The notes under the pieces were generated by a model that did no database searches, was not told where the DNA came from, and was given only the letters and a program-made list of their open reading frames with translations. From NCBI RefSeq assembly GCF_027531025.1, contig NZ_JAPZQX010000002.1, positions 124,001 through 188,000 of the forward strand: 64,000 bases of DNA, in the 5' to 3' direction. Shown here in pieces: positions 1 to 9,718 of this stretch (its first letter is position 1; each line of letters opens with the position of its first letter). The stretch is from Novosphingobium sp. GTDB lineage: Bacteria > Pseudomonadota > Alphaproteobacteria > Sphingomonadales > Sphingomonadaceae. The translations under genes and the position numbers were made by a program.

Positions 1-750
1 CATCACGTTGGCGAGCACGTTGAGGCGGCCGCGGTGGGCCATGCCATAGACAATCTCGCGCACGCCGCGGCTGCCGCCATACTTGATCACGGCTTCCAGC
101 GCCGGGATCATGGCTTCGCCGCCATCAAGGCCGAAGCGCTTGGTGCCGACATACTTCTTGCCGAGGAAGCGCTCGTACTGTTCGCCGCGGATCACCGCGC
201 CCAGGATCGCCTTCTTGCCTTCTGGGCTGAAGTCGATCGACTTGTCACCGCCCTCGATCCGCTCCTGGATGAAGCGGCGCTCCTCCACGTCGGCGATGTG
301 CATGTATTCATAGCCGACCTTGCCGCAGTAATTGCGCTTCAGGATATCGACCAGCTCGCGCACGGTCGCCCATTCGAGGCCGAGCGTGCCGCCGAGGTAG
401 ACCTTGCGGTCCAGCGCCGCGCCGGCAAAACCGTGATAGGCCGGATCGAGATCGGCCGGCAGGTTCTGGTGGCTGAGGCCCAGCGGATCGAGGTCCGCGC
501 CCAGGTGGCCGCGCACACGATAGGTGCGCACCAGCATCATCGCCCGGATCGAATCCGCCGCAGCTTCCTCGATCGCGCGCGGGTCCATCGCCGCACCGGC
601 TTTCGCGGCGGCGGCCTTGATCGCCACCTGCATCTGTGTGGGATCGAGCGCGGCGGTCAGGTCGTCCGACGCGGAACGCCAGTCGGGCTTGGCCCACGAC
701 GGCCCGGGTTGAGGGTCGTCGGGGAGGAAATCGTGGAGTTCGTTACCCAT
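1..750 (-). CDS. sucA: 2-oxoglutarate dehydrogenase E1 component, N-terminal part (cut by left edge)
   Basis: E1 subunit of the 2-oxoglutarate dehydrogenase complex, a thiamine-diphosphate enzyme that decarboxylates 2-oxoglutarate in the TCA cycle. The first 250 codons lie in the window and the rest is beyond base 1. The start MGNELHDFLPDD is followed by PSWAKPDW, the region RAMMLVRTYRVRGHLGADLDPLG, and the family stretch IEGGDKSIDFSPEGKKAIL, and the visible part ends in YGMAHRGRLNVLANVM, all typical of SucA. The ATG at 750 lies 66 nt downstream of the sucD stop, so the gene is probably co-transcribed with mdh and sucD. A GTG 30 nt further upstream is in frame but adds nothing family-like. 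sucB and lpd are expected beyond the left edge. Confidence 0.95.
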   Translation of the reverse strand, partial: MGNELHDFLPDDPQPGPSWAKPDWRSASDDLTAALDPTQMQVAIKAAAAKAGAAMDPRAIEEAAADSIRAMMLVRTYRVRGHLGADLDPLGLSHQNLPADLDPAYHGFAGAALDRKVYLGGTLGLEWATVRELVDILKRNYCGKVGYEYMHIADVEERRFIQERIEGGDKSIDFSPEGKKAILGAVIRGEQYERFLGKKYVGTKRFGLDGGEAMIPALEAVIKYGGSRGVREIVYGMAHRGRLNVLANVM

Positions 751-816
751 TTGAGCTTGATCCCGGGGAGGACAAGCCACCCGCACGACCGTGGCCGCGC
801 GGGGTGGCTGATCAGG

Positions 817-1707
817 TCAGACGCGTTCCTTGAGCACTTCGGCCAGCGTTTCGCCCAGCAGGCTGGGCGAGGCCGAGACGCGGATGCCGGCGGCTTCCAT
901 CGCCGCGATCTTGCTTTCGGCATCGCCCTTGCCGCCCGAGACGATCGCCCCGGCGTGGCCCATGCGGCGGCCCGGAGGGGCGGTGCGCCCGGCAATGAAG
1001 CCGGCCATCGGCTTCTTGCGGCCGCGCTTGGCCTCGTCGATCAGGAACTGGGCGGCCTGCTCTTCGGCATCGCCGCCGATTTCGCCGATCATGATGATCG
1101 ACTTGGTCTCGTCGTCGGCCAGGAACAGTTCCAGCACGTCGATGAAGTTGGTGCCGTTGACCGGGTCACCGCCGATGCCGACCGCGGTGGTCTGGCCCAG
1201 GCCAATGTTGCTGGTCTGGAACACGGCTTCATAGGTGAGGGTGCCCGAGCGGCTGACCACGCCGACCGAACCCTTCTTGAAGATCGAGCCGGGCATGATG
1301 CCGATCTTGCACTCGTCGGGCGTCAGCACGCCGGGGCAGTTCGGGCCGATCAGGCGCGACTTGGAGCCCGACAGGGCGCGCTTCACCTTGACCATGTCGA
1401 GCACCGGAATGCCTTCGGTGATGCAGACGATCAGCTCGATCTCGGCGTCGATCGCCTCAAGGATCGCATCGGCTGCGCCCGGCGGCGGGACATAGATGCA
1501 AGAAGCGGTGGCGCCGGTCGCGGCCTTGGCTTCGTGCACAGTGTCATACTGCGGCAGGCCGATGTGGGTGGTGCCGCCCTTGCCGGGGGTCACGCCCGCA
1601 ACCATCTGCGTGCCATAGGCCAGCGCCTGTTCGGTGTGGAAGGTACCGGTGGCGCCGGTCATCCCCTGGGTGATGACCTTGGTGTGCTTGTTGATGAGGA
1701 TCGACAT
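817..1707 (-). CDS. sucD: Succinyl-CoA synthetase (ADP/GDP-forming) alpha subunit
   Basis: Alpha subunit of succinyl-CoA ligase, which converts succinyl-CoA to succinate with substrate-level phosphorylation in the TCA cycle. The 296-residue length matches the family. The N-terminal CoA-binding fold ([16 protein letters not shown]) is followed by the ligase half. The phosphohistidine is His251 within [14 protein letters not shown], and [20 protein letters not shown] (121-140) is a conserved family block. The gene lies 26 nt downstream of mdh and upstream of sucA. The beta subunit gene sucC, which in many alphaproteobacteria sits between mdh and sucD, is not there and must lie elsewhere. Confidence 0.97.
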   Translation of the reverse strand: MSILINKHTKVITQGMTGATGTFHTEQALAYGTQMVAGVTPGKGGTTHIGLPQYDTVHEAKAATGATASCIYVPPPGAADAILEAIDAEIELIVCITEGIPVLDMVKVKRALSGSKSRLIGPNCPGVLTPDECKIGIMPGSIFKKGSVGVVSRSGTLTYEAVFQTSNIGLGQTTAVGIGGDPVNGTNFIDVLELFLADDETKSIIMIGEIGGDAEEQAAQFLIDEAKRGRKKPMAGFIAGRTAPPGRRMGHAGAIVSGGKGDAESKIAAMEAAGIRVSASPSLLGETLAEVLKERV

Positions 1708-1733
1708 GATTCAGCTCTCCCGGGGAGTTGTCC

Positions 1734-2765
<1,032 letters not shown>

Positions 2766-2783
2766 CTAGGCGCAAGGGGCCGG

Positions 2784-2811
2784 CCGGCGGGTTAGGGGTG
2801 CCCTAAGCCGG
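2784..2811 (-). promoter_or_regulatory. Bulged hairpin upstream of mdh
   Basis: CCGGC-ggg-TTAGGG-gtg-CCCTAA-GCCGG forms an 11-bp stem with a 3-nt bulge and a 3-nt loop. It sits about 90 nt upstream of the mdh start in an otherwise featureless intergenic stretch (2697-2937). There is no T-tract on the minus strand, so it is not an obvious terminator. It could be a leader structure or an operator. Its role is unknown. Confidence 0.4.
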
Positions 2812-2937
2812 TGAATTGGCGATTGCAAGGCAGGAAAAAGCGTGTCGCCCAATTATCTTTGCAATTGGTTCGCAATAGCATTTGACCCTGTGAGCAACAA
2901 GTGCCGTAGCGGCAAGCGCCCGCCCGGTGCTGGTGGA

Positions 2938-4929
2938 TCAGCCCGCCGCGCGGTTGGGTTCGGTCGCGTCGCGTTCCTGCGCCAGCAGCATCGCGGCAAG
3001 GTAATCGGGCACGGCGCGGCTGAAGTAATAGCCCTGGCCCAAGGTACAACCCGCGGCCTTGACCGCATCGACCTGCTCGATCGTTTCGAGGCCCTCGGCG
3101 ACGATCTCCATGTCGAGCGAGGCGGCAATACCCGAAACGGCGCGGATGATCGCATCGCTCTTCTTGCCGACATTGGGGCCGGACACGAAGCTGCGGTCGA
3201 CCTTGATCTTCCCGAACGGATACTTGTTGAGATAGCCGAGCGAGGAATAGCCCGTCCCGAAATCGTCCAGCGCGAACTTGACCCCGGCGGCCGACAGCTC
3301 GGCCATGAAGTCCTCGGTCTGCTGCGAGTGGTCGAGCAGCACGGTCTCGGTGATTTCCAGCTCCAGCCGGTGCGGCGGCAGGCGCGCCTCGCGCAGGGCA
3401 TTGAGGATGCCCAGCGCCGCGCCCGGGGCCTTCAGTTGCAGCGGCGAGAGGTTGACCGCCACGGTCACATCGTCGGGCCAGGCCGCGGCAGCCTTGGCGG
3501 CCTGGGCGGTGATCCAGTTGCCCAGCGTGATGATCGCGCCGGTTTCCTCGGCCACGGGGATGAATTCGTCAGGGCGCAGTTCGCCCTTTTCGGGGTGGAA
3601 CCAGCGCACCAGGGCCTCGAAGGCGCGGATCCGGCCGGTCGCCAGATCGACGATCGGCTGGAAGAAGATCGACAGCTCGTCGCGTTGCAGGGCCACGCGC
3701 AGTTCCGCCTCGATCTCGCGGCGACGCACCAGGTCGCGGCTCATCGACGGATCGTAGAAGCTGACCTGGTTCCGGCCGTTGACCTTGGCGTGATAGAGCG
3801 CCAGGTCCGCGCCCTGCATCACGCTTTCCAGATCCGGACCATCGTCGGGCAGGATCGCCACGCCCATCGAGCACGAGATTTCCAGCCGGTCCTCGTCCAG
3901 CCGCATCGGCCGGGTCACTTCGGCCAGCAGCGCGAGGGCAATTGTTTCCACCTCGCGCCGGTCGCGCACGTCGCAGGCCAGGATGAATTCGTCGCCGCCG
4001 AACCGGCCGATCACCGAATGGACCTTGGCCTGGCTTCGCAGTCGCTGCGCCACTTCGTTCAGCACCCGGTCGCCGATCTGGTGGCCCAGCGCGTCGTTCA
4101 CTTCCTTGAACCGGTCAAGGTCGAACCAGAACAGCGCGGTACGCGTCTCGTCGCGGCGGCGCGAGAGGTGATCGACCAGGTAATGGTTGAGGCCCGCGCG
4201 GTTATGCAGCCCGGTGACCACGTCGGTGCGGGCCAGCTGCTGCATCTTTTCGGCCAGCCGCGCGCTGGTTTCGGCCGCTCCGATTGAATCGCGCAGCGTC
4301 CGGAAGATCTGCATCGAGATCGAGACCATCCCCAGGAAGCAGATCAGGATTGCCACGGCGAGCGTGCGCGCGGCCAGATCCCCGGTCGACCACAGGGCGA
4401 CGCAGATCGGCGTGAAGGTCAGCACCATGCCGGTCACCGAGATCACCGGACGGCCGGCATTGCGCGTGGCCATGCCGGCGCCATAGCCGATCGCGAAGCA
4501 CAGCATCAGCATTTGCGCGATCAGCGGGATTTCGTACCAGATCGTCAGGGCGGCAAAGACCCCGACGGTCGCGGTGAAGCTGAAGGCGCCCAATTCGTAG
4601 AGCAGTTCCAGCCAGCGGGTGTCGCGCACTTGCAGGCGGGGCAGGCCATAGGCCATGGCCACGCGCGCCACGCCGATCAGCGATAGCAGGATCGCGACGT
4701 TCCAGATGACCGGATTCGCCGCGTAAGTCGCCGCGACGAGGGCGGCGATGATGCCGTTGGCGGCACCGGCGGTCAGCGATCCGGGATTTGTATAGAGGTT
4801 GTCGACCAGGGTCTTGCCGACCCGGTCGTCTAGGGCATTGGTGCGAAACAGCACCCGCAACACGGTTCGCCAGCGCCTGATGGCATGCTCCTCTTGGTAC
4901 CAAGATGCGGCATAGCGCGCAGAGGTCAC
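2938..4929 (-). CDS. Membrane GGDEF-EAL cyclic-di-GMP signalling protein
   Basis: A 663-residue inner-membrane protein that probably makes and/or degrades cyclic di-GMP. About five or six hydrophobic segments span residues 55-205. A GGDEF domain follows, with intact GGDEF at 311-315 and no RxxD inhibitory site at the usual place upstream of it. The EAL domain has EAL at 438-440, the metal-binding ELEITETVLLD region and DDFGTGYS at 555-562, so the phosphodiesterase half looks catalytically complete. The start is uncertain. GTG at 4929 gives the longest frame, but it has no clear ribosome site, and a 14-bp perfect palindrome lies just inside the frame (4892-4905). A GTG near 4863 is an alternative. 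It is a single gene between mdh and a small conserved ORF. Confidence 0.9.
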   Translation of the reverse strand: MTSARYAASWYQEEHAIRRWRTVLRVLFRTNALDDRVGKTLVDNLYTNPGSLTAGAANGIIAALVAATYAANPVIWNVAILLSLIGVARVAMAYGLPRLQVRDTRWLELLYELGAFSFTATVGVFAALTIWYEIPLIAQMLMLCFAIGYGAGMATRNAGRPVISVTGMVLTFTPICVALWSTGDLAARTLAVAILICFLGMVSISMQIFRTLRDSIGAAETSARLAEKMQQLARTDVVTGLHNRAGLNHYLVDHLSRRRDETRTALFWFDLDRFKEVNDALGHQIGDRVLNEVAQRLRSQAKVHSVIGRFGGDEFILACDVRDRREVETIALALLAEVTRPMRLDEDRLEISCSMGVAILPDDGPDLESVMQGADLALYHAKVNGRNQVSFYDPSMSRDLVRRREIEAELRVALQRDELSIFFQPIVDLATGRIRAFEALVRWFHPEKGELRPDEFIPVAEETGAIITLGNWITAQAAKAAAAWPDDVTVAVNLSPLQLKAPGAALGILNALREARLPPHRLELEITETVLLDHSQQTEDFMAELSAAGVKFALDDFGTGYSSLGYLNKYPFGKIKVDRSFVSGPNVGKKSDAIIRAVSGIAASLDMEIVAEGLETIEQVDAVKAAGCTLGQGYYFSRAVPDYLAAMLLAQERDATEPNRAAG
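4892..4905. promoter_or_regulatory. 14-bp perfect palindrome near the GGDEF-EAL start
   Basis: TCTTGGTACCAAGA is its own reverse complement. It lies 8-13 codons inside the longest version of the downstream GGDEF-EAL frame, close to a GAGGAG purine tract. It could be a regulator-binding site if translation really starts further downstream. This is inference only. Confidence 0.3.
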
Positions 4930-4963
4930 CGAATGGTTAAGGCTGGCTTACCGGAAGGTTACT

Positions 4964-5284
4964 TCAGTCGTTGGTGGGTTCGACCCGGGCGGCAAGCGCT
5001 CCGGCCAGCCGCCGGTCAAGCGTGCGGCAGATTCCCAGCCAGTGCCGGTAGGCGCTCCGGTCGCCGCGGAAGAAGGCCTGCTCGGCATTGGCCTGGGCCA
5101 CCCGCGCGGCGCCCAGGCCATGCTGGGCAAAGTGCTTCAGCGCGGCGCGCAGTTCGGCACTGTGGCTGAGGTCGGCGGGGTGCGAACCATTGTCGTTGGC
5201 GGCGCGGCCCAGGACCCGCGCGGTAAAGCGCGGGCTGAGCACCCGGGCCAGCGCGGGACGGGCAGCGGCGAAATGAATGGTCAT
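4964..5284 (-). CDS. Small conserved hypothetical protein
   Basis: A 106-residue soluble, Arg/Ala-rich protein of unknown function. It contains the string GRAANDNGSHPADLSHSAEL, followed by a helical region (HFAQHGLGAARVAQANAEQAFFRGDRSAYRHW is split across residues 52-83) and a TLDRRLAGAL tail. Its codon usage fits the neighbours and the reading frame is clean, which supports a real gene. No catalytic motif, signal peptide or membrane segment is visible. I believe it is a lineage-restricted alphaproteobacterial protein. The ribosome site is weak, so the start is less certain than the frame. Confidence 0.65.
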   Translation of the reverse strand: MTIHFAAARPALARVLSPRFTARVLGRAANDNGSHPADLSHSAELRAALKHFAQHGLGAARVAQANAEQAFFRGDRSAYRHWLGICRTLDRRLAGALAARVEPTND

Positions 5285-5398
5285 GGCAACGGCCCTGCGG
5301 TGGTTCGACGGAACCCCTGCTCTAGCGAGGCCGACCTAAGGCTTGGTGTGACACTATGGTTGCCAAAGCTTAACCAGCGGCGCCGGTGCTGCTGCGGA

Positions 5399-6538
5399 TC
5401 AGGTGCCCGGCTGGGCAATCCAGCGGCCGGAATTCTGGTATTCGGGCCTTACACCATTGTCCTGCGGCAGGTTTTCGCCGCGATAGAGCGCCTCGCCGCC
5501 GCGCTGCTGCACGTCCGGGGCATAGGCTGGGGCCGGGGCGGGGCGGCTCTGGCCCGCCGGGATCGCTTCCGCACCGCGGGCCGAAACCAGCCCGGCTTCG
5601 AAGGCGCGTTGCAGGGCCAGCGGATCGAGCGCGGTTTCGGGCTGGCGATCGGCGGCGGCGCTGCGGGCATGGGGCGCGGCAAGCGGCTCACCCCCGGCAT
5701 AGGCAAAGCGGAACGCCCCCGGCTCGCCCGCGCGGCCGGTGAAGCGATAGAACCGGTGCGCCCCCACGGTGATGATATGGCGCAGGCTGGGTGCCCAATA
5801 GGGATAGATCGCGATGGTGTGATAATGGGTGGCAAGGCCGACCGTGCGCTCGACATAACCGGCCAGCGCCGCGCGGGCGACATTCTCCGCGCGCAGCCAG
5901 AACATCCGGTTGGGCGCCTTGGCCAGCGATCCGTCGCAGGTAAAGCTGAACTGGCAGCCGGTGGTCCGTTCCGATCCCTGATAGACCACGCCGCAGACCG
6001 TGTTGGGATAGCTGGGATGGGCCACGCGGTTCAGCACCACCTGGGCCACGGCGCGCTGGCCCTGGTCGCTTTCGCTGCGCGCCTCGTAATAGATTGCCGC
6101 GGTCAGGCATTGCAGCGCGCGGGTGCGATCCACCCCGGAATTGTCGATCCGCAGCGAACGGGCAATCGGCCCCGCGCGCTCATCGATGAACACGCGTCCA
6201 CCATCGGCGTCGCTTTGCAGGCCCGGCACCAGCGGCGGCAGCTCCTCGTCCGTGGCGAGGTAATAGAAAGCCGAGCCGGGAAAGCTCTCGCCCGCGCGCT
6301 CGAACGGCATGGGCTCGACCGTGACCTCGGCCGATCCGGCATTGCCGATCGCCAGCCCCGACCAGTCAGCCGGTGCGGCAAAGGCCGGCACGCCGAAGGC
6401 CGCCAGCAACACCAGCGCCCGCCGCCCGCGATGCCGCCGCCGCATCCGCCCGGCCAGCGTCGGCACGCGCCGACGGTTCAGCCGCGCGCCGAAATCGCGC
6501 GGGCGGGGCTCAAGGGACAGGGACAGAGTGCTCAGCAT
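5399..6538 (-). CDS. SleB-type cell wall hydrolase (Hydrolase_2 family), exported
   Basis: A probable peptidoglycan hydrolase acting in the periplasm. With the ATG at 6538 the protein has 379 residues. That start has AGGAAAG two bases upstream, whereas the longer frame to 6640 has no good site. An Arg-rich N-terminus precedes a hydrophobic segment (41-55) that reads as a signal peptide or anchor. The Hydrolase_2 domain covers about 147-265 and starts with LTAAIYYEARSE, in which Glu152 is the expected catalytic residue. GQRAVAQVVLNRVAHP and GCQFSFTCDG follow, as in SleB/CwlJ. The C-terminal 110 residues are low-complexity, Pro/Ala/Arg-rich. It is transcribed divergently from the B12 riboswitch operon. 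Confidence 0.88.
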   Translation of the reverse strand: MLSTLSLSLEPRPRDFGARLNRRRVPTLAGRMRRRHRGRRALVLLAAFGVPAFAAPADWSGLAIGNAGSAEVTVEPMPFERAGESFPGSAFYYLATDEELPPLVPGLQSDADGGRVFIDERAGPIARSLRIDNSGVDRTRALQCLTAAIYYEARSESDQGQRAVAQVVLNRVAHPSYPNTVCGVVYQGSERTTGCQFSFTCDGSLAKAPNRMFWLRAENVARAALAGYVERTVGLATHYHTIAIYPYWAPSLRHIITVGAHRFYRFTGRAGEPGAFRFAYAGGEPLAAPHARSAAADRQPETALDPLALQRAFEAGLVSARGAEAIPAGQSRPAPAPAYAPDVQQRGGEALYRGENLPQDNGVRPEYQNSGRWIAQPGT

Positions 6539-6704
6539 CGCTTTCCTGGTTCGGTTACGCGCAAAGCGCGTAGCCAAGACTGGTGCCAGCCCGCCACCGC
6601 GCAGATCTCGCCGTGCCGAAGCGGGACGGGTCACGGGCATAGCCTTAAGCGGTTAAGAAAAGGCGGCAGGCTTGCCACGGATTGGCTCTGGGACTAGGGA
6701 AGCG

Positions 6705-6900
6705 GCACGTCACGGGTTGTCTGGTTAGCGCCAGACCTAAGAGGGAAGCGGTTGGAAATGCCGCGCTGCCCCCGCAACTGTGACCGGGGAGCCGAACCTC
6801 CACATGCCACTGGCTTTCGAGCTGGGAAGGCGGGGCAAGGCGATGATCCGGGAGCCAGGAGACCTGCCTGAGACGGTCGTTCCGCAGCCGGGCGGGGTGT
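6705..6900 (+). promoter_or_regulatory. Cobalamin (AdoCbl) riboswitch
   Basis: Leader RNA of the btu operon. The conserved elements appear in order: GAGGGAAGC with GCCCCCGCAACTGTGACC (about 6740-6785), the GCCACTGG element near 6805, GGGAAGGCGG at about 6823, and the B12 box GAGCCAGGAGACCTGCC at 6852-6868. Downstream, a CCCGCA-atgg-TGCGGG hairpin (6920-6935) could be part of the expression platform. Such riboswitches shut down B12-uptake genes when adenosylcobalamin is plentiful. Exact ends are approximate. Confidence 0.95.
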
Positions 6901-6980
6901 ACCGGAATGCAGCAGAGGACCCGCAATGGTGCGGGCCCTTCCGCCATGAACGGCAGTCGTTCATGACGGGAGTATTGCGT

Positions 6981-8849
6981 GTGAAATATCTGTTTCTGCT
7001 GGGTTGTTCACTCACCATTGCCGCTCCGGCAATGGCGCAGGAGGTGCAGGAGGCCGGCGTCGCCGATGATGGCTCGAAGGTCATCATCCTGACCCATCCG
7101 ATCCGGGAAGACTACATCACCGTGCTGGGCACCGGCTGGCGCGACCGGATCGTGACCAGCGGCCAGTCGATCAGCATTGTCGGGCCGGACGAGATTGCCG
7201 CCGTGCAGGGGCCGGACCTGACCCGCGTGCTGGAACGCCTGCCCGGCGTTTCGCTGGCCCGCTCCGGCCCGCTCGGCAGCCAGACCAGCCTGTTCGTGCG
7301 CGGGGCCAATTCGCAGCAGGTGGTGGTGACGCTGGACGGCGTGCGGCTGGCCGATGTGGCCGCACCCTCGGGCGGGTTCGACCTTGGCACCCTGGTGCCC
7401 GCGGGGATCGGCAAGATCGAGCTGCTGCGAGGATCGAACTCGGTGGTCTGGGGCAGCGATGCCATCGGCGGAGTGCTCGCCCTGACCAGCGCCGGGGTCG
7501 ACGGCGTGCGCGGCGGGATCGAATATGGCGCCAACGATACGCTGAGCGCCGATCTAGCATTGGGCACCAGCTCCGATGGCCGGGGCATAACTTTCATCGG
7601 CAGCCATGTCCGCAGCGATGGGATTTCGGCCTATGCCGGCGGCACCGAGCCGGATGGGTTCCGCCAGTGGCAGGGCAGCCTCAACGGCTTTGTCGACCTG
7701 ACCAGCGACCTGACGCTGAAGGCCGTGGCCCGCTATGCCGATAGCCGGGTCGAGTTCGACGGTTTCCCGCCGCCGAGCTACAGCTTTGCCGATACGCCGG
7801 AATACCAGACCACGCGGCAGGGCTCGGGCCGGGTCTGGCTGGACTACACGGCGGGTACCACCGGGCTGCGGCTGGGCCTGGCCTATGCCGATACCCAGCG
7901 CGACTATTCCGACGCGCCGGCCAGCACGGCACCCAATTTCGCCACGGCCGGCCGCTCCTGGCGGGCCGATTTCGGTGGCAAGGTCGACCTGAGCCGCGAT
8001 TTCACGCTCAACTTTGGCGCGGACAGCGAATGGACCCGCTTTTCGACCAGCTTCGATGCGGAAAAGGATGCCCGCCTGTCCTCGGCGCACTTGCTACTCG
8101 GCTATGGCAGCGAGCGGGTGAACCTCTCCGCTGGGCTGCGGATCGACGATCACGACCGGTTCGGCACGCATTGGACCTTCGGCGCCAATGGCTCGGTCGA
8201 ACTGAGCGAAAACCTGCGCCTGCGCGCTTCCTATGGCGAGGGGTTCAAGGCGCCGACGCTGTACCAGCTCTATGGCTATGGCGGGAACGTGGCGCTCCGG
8301 CCCGAAACCAGCCGGGCCTATGACGCGGGCCTAGAATATGGCGACCGCAATGGCTGGCGGCACCTGGCGGTCACCCTGTTCCGCCGCGACAGCCGCAACC
8401 TGATCGACTATGTCTGGCCCGCCGGGTACTTCAACACCGGCCGCACGCGCGCCGAGGGGATCGAGGTGGAGGCAGGCTGGAGGCTCAGCGAAAAGCTCGC
8501 CCTGCGCGCGGCCTATACCCATCTCAAGGCGACCGACCGGGTGACCGGCAAGGACCTCGCCCGCCGCCCGCGCGACACGCTGAGCGCCGGGTTCGACTTG
8601 GAAACGCCGCTGGGCGGGTTGAAGCTGGGCGCAGACTTGCGCGTGGCGGGGAGCAGCTTCGACGATCGCGGCAATTTCACCCGGCTCGCTGGCTATGAAG
8701 TGGTCACGCTGCGTGCCTCCCTGCCGCTGGGCGAGCGGCTGGAGCTGTATGGCCGCGTCGAGAACCTGTTCGATGAAGCTTACCAGACGGTCGCCGGTTA
8801 CGGCACCTATGGCCGCTCGGCCTATGTCGGGCTGCGGCTGAAGCTGTGA
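6981..8849 (+). CDS. btuB: TonB-dependent vitamin B12 outer-membrane receptor
   Basis: Brings cobalamin across the outer membrane using TonB energy. I chose the GTG at 6981 because it has GGGAG eight bases upstream and gives a clean signal peptide (VKYLFLLGCSLTIAAPAMA, cut before QEV). The ATG at 6963 and the longer frame running through the riboswitch have no such support. The product has 622 residues, close to E. coli BtuB. A TonB-box-like ITVLGTG segment lies near the N-terminus. The plug domain follows (GPDEIAAVQGPDLTRVLERL, LFVRGANSQQVVVTLDGVR, ELLRGSNSVVWGSDAIGG), then the beta-barrel, ending in VENLFDEAYQTV and a terminal YVGLRLKL strand. First gene of btuB-F-C-D, under the B12 riboswitch. 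Confidence 0.95.
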   Translation: MKYLFLLGCSLTIAAPAMAQEVQEAGVADDGSKVIILTHPIREDYITVLGTGWRDRIVTSGQSISIVGPDEIAAVQGPDLTRVLERLPGVSLARSGPLGSQTSLFVRGANSQQVVVTLDGVRLADVAAPSGGFDLGTLVPAGIGKIELLRGSNSVVWGSDAIGGVLALTSAGVDGVRGGIEYGANDTLSADLALGTSSDGRGITFIGSHVRSDGISAYAGGTEPDGFRQWQGSLNGFVDLTSDLTLKAVARYADSRVEFDGFPPPSYSFADTPEYQTTRQGSGRVWLDYTAGTTGLRLGLAYADTQRDYSDAPASTAPNFATAGRSWRADFGGKVDLSRDFTLNFGADSEWTRFSTSFDAEKDARLSSAHLLLGYGSERVNLSAGLRIDDHDRFGTHWTFGANGSVELSENLRLRASYGEGFKAPTLYQLYGYGGNVALRPETSRAYDAGLEYGDRNGWRHLAVTLFRRDSRNLIDYVWPAGYFNTGRTRAEGIEVEAGWRLSEKLALRAAYTHLKATDRVTGKDLARRPRDTLSAGFDLETPLGGLKLGADLRVAGSSFDDRGNFTRLAGYEVVTLRASLPLGERLELYGRVENLFDEAYQTVAGYGTYGRSAYVGLRLKL

Positions 8850-9718
8850 AGCGCTGGGGCAGCCTTCTTGCGCTGGTGGCGGCAGGCTGCACCGCCGCCC
8901 CAGCGCGTGAGGCTGCCCCGCCGTCCGTTCGTCCTGAGCTTGTCGGAACGAAGTCACCATCAGGTGAAGGACCGACCATCGTCAGCCTCAACCCCTGTAC
9001 CGACGCGATCCTGGCCGAAGTGGCCGATCCGGCGCAGCTGCTGGCGATCTCGCACTACAGCCACGATCCCGCCGGCAGCTCGATGGGCGTGGCGGCGGCG
9101 GGGCAGTTCCGCTCGACTGGCGGCAGCGTGGAGGAAGTGCTGGCGCTGAAGCCCGCGCTGGTGGTCGATGGCAATTTCACCCCGCCCGCGACCCGCGCGG
9201 CACTGGCGCGGCTCGGGCTGAAGCTGGAACAGGTGCCGATTGCCGCGACCGTGCCCGACAGCTTTGCCCAGATCCGCCGCCTGGCCGCGCTGGCCGGGCA
9301 TCCCGAACGCGGCGAGGCGCTGGTCCGGCGGATCGAGACCGCACTGGCAGCCAGCAAGGCTCCGGCCGGGGCACCGGTACCCGCGATCGTCTGGCAGGGC
9401 GGCGGGATCGTGGCGGGGGAGGGGACGCTGATTTCCGACCTCCTGAGCCATACCGGCTTCCGCAACGCCGCCGCCGCGCGCGGCCTCGCCCAGGCCAGCC
9501 ACCTGCCGCTGGAGGACATGCTGGCCAACCCGCCGTGCGTGATCCTGGCCGCGGGGAATAGTCATGGCGAGGAGGATCGCCTGCTGGGCCATCCCGCGCT
9601 CGCGCGGCTCACGGGCACGACCCGTGCCCCGCTCGATCCCGCGCTGCTGTGGTGCGGCGGGCCGACCATTCCGCAAACCCTGGCCCGCCTGGCCGAAGTG
9701 CGGCGCACGGTCCGATGA
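8846..9718 (+). CDS. btuF: Cobalamin-binding periplasmic lipoprotein of the BtuCDF transporter
   Basis: Substrate-binding component that delivers B12 to BtuCD. The GTG start overlaps the btuB stop (GTGA). The short signal sequence ends in a lipobox, LVAAGC, with Cys15 as the lipidation site. The mature part has the Fe/B12 periplasmic-binding fold: TIVSLNPCTDAILAEV, SVEEVLALKPALVVDG, then TPPATRAALARLGLKLEQVP. An odd point is that codons just after the signal (about residues 27-36, SVRPELVGTK) are encoded by a REP-like palindromic repeat (8924-8953), so a linker of repeat DNA has been absorbed into the protein. Length is 290 residues. Confidence 0.9.
   Translation: MKRWGSLLALVAAGCTAAPAREAAPPSVRPELVGTKSPSGEGPTIVSLNPCTDAILAEVADPAQLLAISHYSHDPAGSSMGVAAAGQFRSTGGSVEEVLALKPALVVDGNFTPPATRAALARLGLKLEQVPIAATVPDSFAQIRRLAALAGHPERGEALVRRIETALAASKAPAGAPVPAIVWQGGGIVAGEGTLISDLLSHTGFRNAAAARGLAQASHLPLEDMLANPPCVILAAGNSHGEEDRLLGHPALARLTGTTRAPLDPALLWCGGPTIPQTLARLAEVRRTVR
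8924..8953 (+). repeat. REP-like palindromic repeat, copy 1 (inside btuF)
   Basis: Core CGTCCTGAGCTTGTCG, flanked by the inverted ends CGTTC (8926-8930) and GAACG (8946-8950). The same core, CTGAGC(t/c)TGTCGAAGGA, occurs at 18616-18642 and 21629-21655. Here the repeat lies in frame within btuF, just after the lipoprotein signal. Confidence 0.7.

Noticed and set aside
5179..5193. ANDN strings in the small protein at 4964-5284 and in LemA as a link to the tmRNA tag
   Set aside because: Probably coincidence or a common linker composition in this lineage; nothing functional connects them.
6780..6980. N-terminal extension of btuB through the riboswitch
   Set aside because: The segment is riboswitch RNA in an open frame by chance. 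GTG at 6981 has a ribosome site and a proper signal peptide.
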